Shown here in pieces: positions 1-5,598 of a stretch of DNA of 7,698 bases (the stretch's first letter is position 1; every line of letters begins with the position of its first letter). The position numbers and the translations under genes are program-made. The notes under the pieces were generated by a model that saw only the letters and a program-made list of their open reading frames with translations, did no database searches and was not told the DNA's origin. The DNA comes from CBDULX01 sp965368175. Its GTDB lineage: Bacteria > Pseudomonadota > Gammaproteobacteria > SZUA-229. The stretch lies in assembly GCA_965368175.1 (NCBI GenBank), contig CBDULX010000149.1, forward strand, positions 1-7,698, written 5' to 3'.

Positions 1-997
1 ACTTGTCGACTTCCTCACCGTCATCGGGATAGATCGCTATACCGATACTGGTCGAGGTATACACTTCCACACCGTTTAGCATGACAGGCTGACTCACCAG
101 GTCAATCAGCCGCTCACCCACTCGAGCCACCGCCTGAATATCCTCAACATGTTCCAGCATGATAGTAAATTCATCACCACCCAGGCGAGCTACAGATGAG
201 TTAAGTGAAGCTGTAATATTCAGAGCCACCGAATCCGTACGCCGCACTCCCTCAATCAGACGATTGGCGGTAGCCTGCAATAACTGATCACCCACATCAT
301 GCCCCATGGAATCATTGATCAGTTTAAATCGATCCAGATCCAGGAACATAACTGCTAGCTGGGCTTTATTACGCTGCGCATTGGCGATGCCCTGCTCCAG
401 TCGCTCCTTGAACAGGAGGTTATTAGGCAGGCCGGTTAAACCATCGTGATAAGCCAGAAATGCAATCTGATCTTCTGCCAGTTTACGCTCGGTAATTTCC
501 CGGATCAGGGCCACCACCTGTCGGCCTTTCACTGGCATCAGCCGAGCTTCGTAGTAATAAATTTTCTGCTCGAACACCGACACGAATTCAAAGTTGCTGA
601 CCACTTTATTCTTAATCACCTCATGAATAGCCTTGAGGAACATGTCGGCAATATCACTGCGAATAATGTCACTAACAGGCTGATTAATGAGTTTATCGAC
701 GGTCAGGTAATGGTGACTATTGGTACCTGTCTGGTAGCTGATCACCCGTCCATCTTCACTGAAATGAAACAGCTGATCGGGGATAGCCTGAAAAATAGCG
801 TACATCTCATCATTTGCCCGCACCAGTTCTTCGGAACTTTCGGTGAGAGAGTCTTCTATGGTTTTTCGTTCCGCATCCAGTTTTTTACAGGACTCGTCAA
901 CGGCTCCCAGAAATTCAGGCCAGGGTGCTTTAGTCAGATCAATCTTCTCTAAATATCGATCAATCTGCTTTTTTAAAGAATGGAAATAATCAGGCAT
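1..997 (-). CDS. PAS-GGDEF protein, probable diguanylate cyclase (C-terminus off the window)
   Basis: The open frame runs from an ATG at 997 to the left edge, giving 332 residues and no stop. Residues 35-65 look helical and may be coiled coil. Residues 62-165 resemble a PAS sensor domain (AIFQAIPDQLFHFSEDG near its start) ending in the linker REITERKLAEDQ. The GGDEF domain begins at AYHDGLTGLPN (182-192). It has the metal-binding Asp in FLDLDRFK (D220), N228 and D237, and an intact GGDEF at 273-277, so cyclic di-GMP synthesis from two GTP is expected. An RRTD sequence (252-255) looks like the inhibitory RxxD site, but lies 17 residues before GGDEF rather than the usual 5, because of about 12 extra residues. 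An EAL phosphodiesterase domain could follow beyond the edge, as is common after this type of GGDEF. No transmembrane segment is visible. The start lacks a clear Shine-Dalgarno sequence, so the exact N-terminus is uncertain. Confidence 0.93.
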   Translation of the reverse strand, partial: MPDYFHSLKKQIDRYLEKIDLTKAPWPEFLGAVDESCKKLDAERKTIEDSLTESSEELVRANDEMYAIFQAIPDQLFHFSEDGRVISYQTGTNSHHYLTVDKLINQPVSDIIRSDIADMFLKAIHEVIKNKVVSNFEFVSVFEQKIYYYEARLMPVKGRQVVALIREITERKLAEDQIAFLAYHDGLTGLPNNLLFKERLEQGIANAQRNKAQLAVMFLDLDRFKLINDSMGHDVGDQLLQATANRLIEGVRRTDSVALNITASLNSSVARLGGDEFTIMLEHVEDIQAVARVGERLIDLVSQPVMLNGVEVYTSTSIGIAIYPDDGEEVDK

Positions 998-1033
998 TTA
1001 TATGAAATAAATATCGACTAGCGGTTTATTAAA

Positions 1034-1068
1034 ATTGTACTAATAAATCTAGCAGTTAAATCACTGCT
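1034..1068 (-). promoter_or_regulatory. Possible promoter/operator of the GGDEF gene
   Basis: On the minus strand a TACAAT hexamer (1034-1039, five of six matches to the -10 consensus) lies about 37 bases before the ATG. A perfect inverted repeat, AGCAGT with loop GATTTA and ACTGCT (1051-1068), sits where the -35 element would be, and no good -35 hexamer is present. This could be a promoter whose -35 region is covered by an activator or repressor site. It may equally be chance in AT-rich DNA. Confidence 0.22.
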
Positions 1069-1087
1069 TCGCCGAAATCGGGGGTAA

Positions 1088-1105
1088 ATACTTTGAATAA
1101 AGTAT
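1088..1105. repeat. Small perfect inverted repeat (7-base arms, 4-base loop)
   Basis: ATACTTT, loop GAAT, AAAGTAT forms a perfect hairpin immediately outside the 161-base repeats. It is not followed by a T-run on either strand, so it is not a typical intrinsic terminator. It could be a protein-binding site or the edge of an earlier insertion. Confidence 0.4.
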
Positions 1106-1112
1106 CCTGGGA

Positions 1113-1273
1113 CCTGGGAAGCTCCGATCAAGTCGTGATTGTTTTATGCTGGCTAAAAGTGTCCAGATTCTCCCCGAAGCTCGTTGCAATAGAATGACTA
1201 TTCCGCCTCACTTCGTAAAAAATCTAAACACGTTTATCACAACCTGAATTCAACCAGACTTAATCGGAGCTTC
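1113..1273. repeat. 161-base direct repeat, copy 1
   Basis: This unit matches the next one at about 156 of 161 positions. Differences are limited to the first two dozen bases (the gctcc block at 1121-1125 and base 1135) and one base near the right end (1271). The long interior, about 135 bases, is identical. It contains a central hairpin, AATAG-aatga-CTATT (1188-1202), inside an outer CGAAG/CTTCG pair (1175-1179 and 1211-1215). Confidence 0.95.
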
Positions 1274-1434
1274 CCTGGGAACCCCTGATCAAGTCTTGAT
1301 TGTTTTATGCTGGCTAAAAGTGTCCAGATTCTCCCCGAAGCTCGTTGCAATAGAATGACTATTCCGCCTCACTTCGTAAAAAATCTAAACACGTTTATCA
1401 CAACCTGAATTCAACCAGACTTAATCGGAGCGTC
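1274..1434. repeat. 161-base direct repeat, copy 2
   Basis: This is the second tandem copy, directly abutting copy 1 with a period of exactly 161 bases. Its left end carries cccct where copy 1 has gctcc, so its end repeats pair less well than those of copy 1. The identical interior points to a recent duplication or to gene conversion. Its right boundary lies next to the thiC stop codon. Confidence 0.95.
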
Positions 1435-1447
1435 CCTGGGAATCGAA

Positions 1448-3337
1448 TCAGGTTTTTTTGTAAATTTCAGCCCCCTGCTTAACAAATTCTATGGACTTTT
1501 CCTGCATGCCTTTTTTCAGGGCTTCAGTATCGGCTATACCCTGTTGTTTGGCGTACTCTCGTACATCCTGTGTGATCTTCATAGAACAGAAGTGAGGGCC
1601 ACACATGGAGCAGAAGTGGGCCACCTTGGCCGATTCCTTGGGTAAAGTCTGATCGTGATATTCACGTGCACGGTCAGGATCAAGACCCAGGTTGAACTGG
1701 TCTTCCCAGCGAAACTCGAAGCGAGCTTTAGACATGGCGTTATCACGTATTTGAGCACCGGGGTGCCCCTTGGCCAGGTCAGCGGCATGGGCAGAGATTT
1801 TATAGGTGATGATACCGACTCGTACGTCTTCCTTATCCGGTAAACCCAGATGCTCTTTGGGTGTGACATAACACAGCATCGCCGTGCCATACCAGCCAAT
1901 GTTGGCAGCGCCGATACCGGAGGTGATATGGTCATAACCAGGCGCGATGTCGGTGACCAGTGGCCCCAGGGTATAAAATGGCGCTTCGAAACAGTCATCC
2001 AGTTCCTTGTCGACATTTTCCTTGATCATCTGCATGGGCACATGACCGGGACCTTCAATCATCACCTGCACATCGTGTTCCCAGGCAATTTTGGTCAGCT
2101 CACCCAGGGTTTCCAGCTCGGCAAACTGAGCCTCATCATTGGCGTCGGCCAGCGAACCCGGGCGCAAACCATCACCCAGTGAGAAAGCCACATCATAGGC
2201 TTTCATGATTTCGCAAATTTCATTGAAATGGGTATAGAGGAAATTCTCCTCATGGTGAGCCAGACACCATTTGGCCATGATGGAACCACCACGGGAGACG
2301 ATACCGGTGAGGCGATCAGCGGTCATTGGCACATAAGCCAGTCTTACGCCGGCATGGATAGTGAAATAATCCACGCCCTGCTCAGCCTGTTCGATTAAGG
2401 TATCACGGAACATTTCCCAGGTCAGGTCTTCGGCCTTGCCATTAACTTTTTCCAGCGCCTGATAAATAGGCACAGTGCCGATGGGCATGGGCGCATTACG
2501 CAAAATCCATTCGCGGGTTTCATGAATATTCTTGCCGGTGGACAGATCCATCAAAGTGTCACCGCCCCAGCGCGCGGACCAGGCCATTTTTTCCACTTCT
2601 TCTTCAATGGAAGAAGTAACCGCCGAGTTACCGATGTTGGTATTGATTTTCACCAGGAAATTGCGACCGATGATCATCGGTTCCAGCTCCGGATGATTGA
2701 TATTACAGGGGATGATAGCCCGGCCACTGGCCACTTCATCCCGCACAAATTCAGGCGTCACCCGATCTGGAACATTGGCGCCATAGCTTTCACCCGCATG
2801 CTGTTTCAGCAATTTTGAATAGGCCGGATCCTTGCGTAGCTCATCCAGGCGCAGGTTTTCACGAATTGCCACATACTCCATTTCCGGGGTAATAATACCC
2901 CGACGGGCATAGTGCATCTGGCTCACATTCTGCCCGGCTTTGGCACGACGGGGGCTGCGGATATGTTCAAAACGCAGATTGGCCAGTTCTGGATCATGCT
3001 GACGCTGCTGGCCAAATTCTGAGCTGGGGCCGTCCAGCAACTCCGTATCATCACGCTCGGCAATCCAGCCGCTGCGTACATCGGGAATACCCTTCATCAG
3101 ATCTATGCTGATATCCGGGTCGGTAAATGGACCGGAAGTATCGTATACGGTTATCGGTGAATTTTTCTCAAAACCCATACTATCGGACGTGTCTGAGAGC
3201 TGGATTTCACGCATACCCACTCGAATATCGGGCCGTGAGCCAGTAACATATATTTTTTTTGAATTCGGAAAAGGCTGGGTAATTTCAGCAGACAGGCTGG
3301 CAGTCTTCTTGATAAAGTCGTCTGGAATGGCGCTCAT
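1448..3337 (-). CDS. thiC: Phosphomethylpyrimidine synthase ThiC
   Basis: ThiC is a radical-SAM enzyme that rearranges aminoimidazole ribonucleotide (AIR) to 4-amino-5-hydroxymethyl-2-methylpyrimidine phosphate (HMP-P), the pyrimidine half of thiamine. It acts in the cytoplasm. The 629-residue length fits the proteobacterial long form with its N-terminal domain. The C-terminal iron-sulfur motif is intact: C576-x2-C579-x4-C584 in FCSMCGPHFC. Other recognisable family blocks are ARRGIITPEMEYVA, NIGNSAV, MDLSTGKNIHETREWILRN, DYFTIHAGV, SRGGSIMAKWCLAHH, SLGDGLRPGS, EGPGHVPM and APGYDHITSGIGAA. I chose the ATG at 3337, giving MSAIPDDF, because GAGGAA lies five bases upstream. An in-frame ATG at 3388 would add 17 residues encoded by the riboswitch leader and is unlikely. 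The gene is transcribed away from the tolC cluster and regulated by the adjacent TPP riboswitch. No other thiamine gene is in the window. Confidence 0.98.
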   Translation of the reverse strand: MSAIPDDFIKKTASLSAEITQPFPNSKKIYVTGSRPDIRVGMREIQLSDTSDSMGFEKNSPITVYDTSGPFTDPDISIDLMKGIPDVRSGWIAERDDTELLDGPSSEFGQQRQHDPELANLRFEHIRSPRRAKAGQNVSQMHYARRGIITPEMEYVAIRENLRLDELRKDPAYSKLLKQHAGESYGANVPDRVTPEFVRDEVASGRAIIPCNINHPELEPMIIGRNFLVKINTNIGNSAVTSSIEEEVEKMAWSARWGGDTLMDLSTGKNIHETREWILRNAPMPIGTVPIYQALEKVNGKAEDLTWEMFRDTLIEQAEQGVDYFTIHAGVRLAYVPMTADRLTGIVSRGGSIMAKWCLAHHEENFLYTHFNEICEIMKAYDVAFSLGDGLRPGSLADANDEAQFAELETLGELTKIAWEHDVQVMIEGPGHVPMQMIKENVDKELDDCFEAPFYTLGPLVTDIAPGYDHITSGIGAANIGWYGTAMLCYVTPKEHLGLPDKEDVRVGIITYKISAHAADLAKGHPGAQIRDNAMSKARFEFRWEDQFNLGLDPDRAREYHDQTLPKESAKVAHFCSMCGPHFCSMKITQDVREYAKQQGIADTEALKKGMQEKSIEFVKQGAEIYKKT

Positions 3338-3344
3338 TGTAATT

Positions 3345-3360
3345 CCTCGTAATGGCGAGG
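3345..3360 (-). promoter_or_regulatory. Shine-Dalgarno sequestering hairpin of the thiC riboswitch
   Basis: On the minus strand CCTCG (3356-3360), loop CCATTA, CGAGG (3345-3349) forms a five-pair stem. Its 3' arm overlaps the thiC ribosome-binding site GAGGAA (3343-3348). A competing pairing is visible: GGCGTAGGCAA at the 3' end of the aptamer (3395-3405) can pair with TTGCCT (3363-3368) and CGCC (3354-3357), which would break the sequestering stem. I infer a translational switch: with TPP bound the hairpin forms and thiC translation is off. No T-run follows, so a terminator mechanism is not supported. Confidence 0.6.
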
Positions 3361-3389
3361 TCAGGCAACGGCAACAGGGGGGGAGCACC

Positions 3390-3465
3390 GAAGCTTGCCT
3401 ACGCCAGCATTAACTGGATCAGGTCACTAAGGGTATGTCTCAGCCTTTCTGGCACCCCTAGCCTC
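3390..3465 (-). promoter_or_regulatory. TPP riboswitch aptamer (THI element)
   Basis: Read on the minus strand, the conserved THI-box pieces appear in order: GGGGTGCC (3451-3458), GGCTGAGA (3438-3445), ACCCTTAGTGACCTGAT around 3418-3434, and TAATGCTGGCGTAGG (3398-3412). The closing P1 stem is GAGGCT (3460-3465) with AGCTTC (3390-3395), six pairs including one G-U. The element binds thiamine pyrophosphate and represses the gene downstream. Its position, 53 bases before the thiC ATG, fits this. Confidence 0.96.
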
Positions 3466-3516
3466 ATAAGTGACATAAGTTTATCCTTTATCAACTAACA
3501 AGCCTACCCTTGATTA

Positions 3517-3546
3517 CTGACAAGATGTAGAATCAGACCTAATAAT
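3517..3546 (+). promoter_or_regulatory. Probable sigma-70 promoter for the methyltransferase-tolC-lpxL-waaA operon
   Basis: CTGACA (3517-3522, five of six to the -35 consensus) is followed after 18 bases by AATAAT (3541-3546, five of six to the -10 consensus). Transcription would start near 3553, just ahead of the GAGGG ribosome site at 3556-3560. The same 103-base gap must also contain the thiC promoter on the other strand, which I could not place with confidence. Confidence 0.4.
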
Positions 3547-3568
3547 AATGATTCTGAGGGTTATACCA

Positions 3569-4231
3569 ATGGGTAATGTCGACAGTAATCTGGCCCGTCG
3601 CAATATGGTCGAACAACAGGTGCGTCCATGGGAAGTACTTAATACGACCGTTCTCGAAACACTTGAGCAAATCCCTCGAGAAAACTTTGTTCCCAGCCAG
3701 TATAAAAACCTGTCCTATGCCGATACCGAGATCCCTCTTGGCAACGGTTTTAGCATGATGCACCCGGTAGTGGAAGGCCGCATTCTTCAGATTCTGGATA
3801 TACAACCGCGGGAAGACATCCTGGAAATTGGTACCGGCAGTGGTTTTTTTACGGCCTGCCTGGCACATCTGGGTCACCATGTTACCAGCATCGAAATCGA
3901 TGAAACACTCAGCCAGAAAGCAGCAGAAAAACTGGTTGAAATGGGCATACTCAATGTGACCCTGCTTGTGGACGATGCCACTAACACCGACAACATTAAC
4001 CAGCAATATGATGTGATCGTCATTACCGGCGCCATGTATGAGCTGCCCCAGGCTTATAAACAGGCGTTAAAACCCGGCGGCCGCCTGTTTGTCATTAGCG
4101 GTGAATCGCCAACTATGGAAGCGCGTCTGATCACTCGTACCGGTGACGACAGCTGGTCAGACCAGATGCAGTTTGAGTACGATTTAAAACCCCTGATACA
4201 TGCCGAAAAAAGAAAACAGTTCGTTTTTTAA
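3569..4231 (+). CDS. Protein-L-isoaspartate O-methyltransferase-like protein (PCMT family paralog)
   Basis: A 220-residue class I SAM-dependent methyltransferase. The SAM-binding motif I is ILEIGTGSG (84-92), followed by the acidic strand-end motif TSIEIDE (107-113) and VDDA later. The overall similarity is to the family that repairs isoaspartyl residues. The block that normally reads like TIS-x-P at the start of the catalytic region is here PLGNGFSMMHPVVEGRIL, so repair activity should not be assumed. I chose the ATG at 3569, giving MGNVDSNLARRNM, because GAGGG sits eight bases upstream and the protein then starts as relatives do. An ATG at 3548 would lie before or at the likely transcription start. 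It is the first gene of the apparent operon, 20 bases ahead of tolC. Genes of this type next to tolC are known in other Gammaproteobacteria. The classical pcm gene usually sits with surE and rpoS instead. Confidence 0.88.
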   Translation: MGNVDSNLARRNMVEQQVRPWEVLNTTVLETLEQIPRENFVPSQYKNLSYADTEIPLGNGFSMMHPVVEGRILQILDIQPREDILEIGTGSGFFTACLAHLGHHVTSIEIDETLSQKAAEKLVEMGILNVTLLVDDATNTDNINQQYDVIVITGAMYELPQAYKQALKPGGRLFVISGESPTMEARLITRTGDDSWSDQMQFEYDLKPLIHAEKRKQFVF

Positions 4232-4251
4232 AAACAAGGATCTTTTACCGA

Positions 4252-5583
4252 ATGAAGCCGCACTATCGACTGCTGTTGCTCACAGCCTGTCTACTCCCCC
4301 TGAATGCAGCCGCTCTTGATTTTCTTCAGGCGCTGGAAAAAGCCGAAACCAGCGACCCGGATATCCTGGCCGCTGAATTTCAGTTTCAGGCCGTAGAGGC
4401 CACCCATGGCCAGAGCCTGTCGGCCCTGTTGCCCAACCTGAACCTGTCGGTTTACCAGACCAATACTGATCAGGAAATCAGCAACAGTTCGAACCCGCTA
4501 TATACCTCGTCAAACTACGATACCAGCGGCTATACCCTGTCTCTGACTCAGTCGATTTACAATCACAGCCTGTATCAGACACTGAAAAAAACCGATCTCA
4601 CCATTGCCAGTGAAACTGCTAATGTCAACGCCGCCCGCCAGTCGCTGATTTTGCGAGTGGCCGAGGCCTATTACAATATTCTGGGGGCGCAGGACAACCT
4701 GAAGTTCACCGAGGCGGAGAAAACTGCCATCGGTCAGCAACTGGAACAGACCAAACGCCGGTTTGATGTAGGCCTGATCGCCATCACCGACGTCAAGGAA
4801 TCCCAGGCCCAGTATGATATCGCCGTGGCCCAGGAAATCAGCGCCCGCAATCAGCTGGCCAATTACTTTGCCGCCCTGCGCAGCATCATTAATGAAAAAC
4901 CCGAGACTATTAACCCCCTCATCAAAGATATTCCCCTGCTACCACCGAAACCAGCACTTATCGATCAATGGGTGGTCACCGCTCTTAAAAACAACCTGGC
5001 GCTGAGAGCCGCGAAATTTAATTATGAGGCGGCTCAGAAGCAGGTCAGCATCGACCGTGCTGGCCATTACCCCAGCCTGGATCTCAGTGTTGAGCATACC
5101 GACAGTAGTCTAGATGGCGATGACCAGGCCATTACCAGCTACAGTCGAGACACGACTGGTACTTCGATCTCCCTGCAATTAACTGTACCGATCTATTCCG
5201 GCGGCTACACAAACGCAAAAGTTAACCAGTCCATTGCAAGCAAAGAACAGGCCCGCGCCCTGCACGAAAAAGCCCTTCGCCAGACCGAACAACAATGTCG
5301 AGACAGCTACCGCGGTGTCACCACCGCCATTGCCGAAGTAAAAGCCTTCAAACAGGCCCTGATTTCGACACAAACGGCTTATGAAGCTACCCAGGCAGGG
5401 TTTGAAGTGGGTACCCGCACCGCGGTCGAAGTACTGGCTGCTTTACGCGAACAATATCGGTCGGAACGGGACTATGCCCGGGCCCGCTATCAGTACATAC
5501 TCAACCTGCTGCGTTTAAAACAGGCCGCCGGCACCCTGACCAAAGATGATGTGGTCAGGGTGAATAAGTGGCTGAAACACTAA
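4252..5583 (+). CDS. tolC: TolC family outer membrane channel protein
   Basis: TolC trimers form an outer-membrane barrel plus a periplasmic helical tunnel that completes tripartite efflux pumps and type I secretion systems. The 443-residue product begins with a signal peptide: basic start, LLLLTACLLPL core and likely cleavage after NAAA at residue 21. Two homologous OEP repeats follow, at about 23-215 and 235-430. Family hallmarks are LPNLNLSVYQ (60-69), LTQSIYN (98-104), RFDVGLIAITDVKESQAQYD (170-189), and in the second half VPIYSGG (312-318) and FEVGTRTAVEVLAA (384-397). It is somewhat shorter than E. coli TolC, mainly by a short C-terminal tail. AAGGA lies 11 bases before the ATG. It is not an OprM-type lipoprotein: the cysteine at 13 lies inside the hydrophobic core of the signal peptide rather than in a lipobox. 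The neighbouring lipid A genes suit an outer-membrane operon. Confidence 0.95.
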   Translation: MKPHYRLLLLTACLLPLNAAALDFLQALEKAETSDPDILAAEFQFQAVEATHGQSLSALLPNLNLSVYQTNTDQEISNSSNPLYTSSNYDTSGYTLSLTQSIYNHSLYQTLKKTDLTIASETANVNAARQSLILRVAEAYYNILGAQDNLKFTEAEKTAIGQQLEQTKRRFDVGLIAITDVKESQAQYDIAVAQEISARNQLANYFAALRSIINEKPETINPLIKDIPLLPPKPALIDQWVVTALKNNLALRAAKFNYEAAQKQVSIDRAGHYPSLDLSVEHTDSSLDGDDQAITSYSRDTTGTSISLQLTVPIYSGGYTNAKVNQSIASKEQARALHEKALRQTEQQCRDSYRGVTTAIAEVKAFKQALISTQTAYEATQAGFEVGTRTAVEVLAALREQYRSERDYARARYQYILNLLRLKQAAGTLTKDDVVRVNKWLKH

Positions 5584-5598
5584 AACCAATTCATAACT

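Larger units (their letters stand above)
1113..1442. mobile_element. Candidate MITE/ERIC-like palindromic element, tandemly duplicated
   Basis: This covers two adjacent 161-base units plus the first eight bases (cctgggaa) of a third boundary at 1435-1442. In copy 1 the left end (1113-1134) and right end (1257-1278) are inverted repeats matching at 20 of 22 positions. The rest of the unit continues as an imperfect palindrome around a centre near 1195. No open frame long enough for a transposase is present, so if mobile it would be non-autonomous. Terminal inverted repeats, a palindromic body and an intergenic site are the features of MITEs and of ERIC/Correia-type repeats. Assignment to a known family cannot be made from one locus. 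Confidence 0.45.

Noticed and set aside
446..952. Plus-strand open frame of 168 codons
   Set aside because: It lies wholly opposite the PAS-GGDEF gene, whose protein has clear domain motifs. The plus-strand translation has no recognisable family features.
1088..1105. Intrinsic transcription terminator
   Set aside because: The stem is AT-rich and no T-run follows on either strand.
1113..1442. CRISPR array
   Set aside because: The repeat period is 161 bases with only two copies and nearly the whole unit repeated. There are no short repeats with variable spacers.
1113..1442. Decayed insertion sequence with a transposase
   Set aside because: All frames are short and I could not recognise any transposase segment. 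A distant remnant cannot be fully excluded without a search.
3338..3388. Seventeen extra N-terminal residues for thiC from an ATG at 3388
   Set aside because: This stretch is the riboswitch expression platform. The ATG at 3337 has a well-placed GAGGAA and gives the usual ThiC N-terminus.
3548..3568. Seven extra N-terminal residues for the methyltransferase from an ATG at 3548
   Set aside because: It has no ribosome site and lies at or before the inferred transcription start. The ATG at 3569 has GAGGG eight bases upstream.
3539..4006. Minus-strand open frame of 155 codons
   Set aside because: It is antisense to the methyltransferase, whose SAM motif is unmistakable. It has no family signature of its own.
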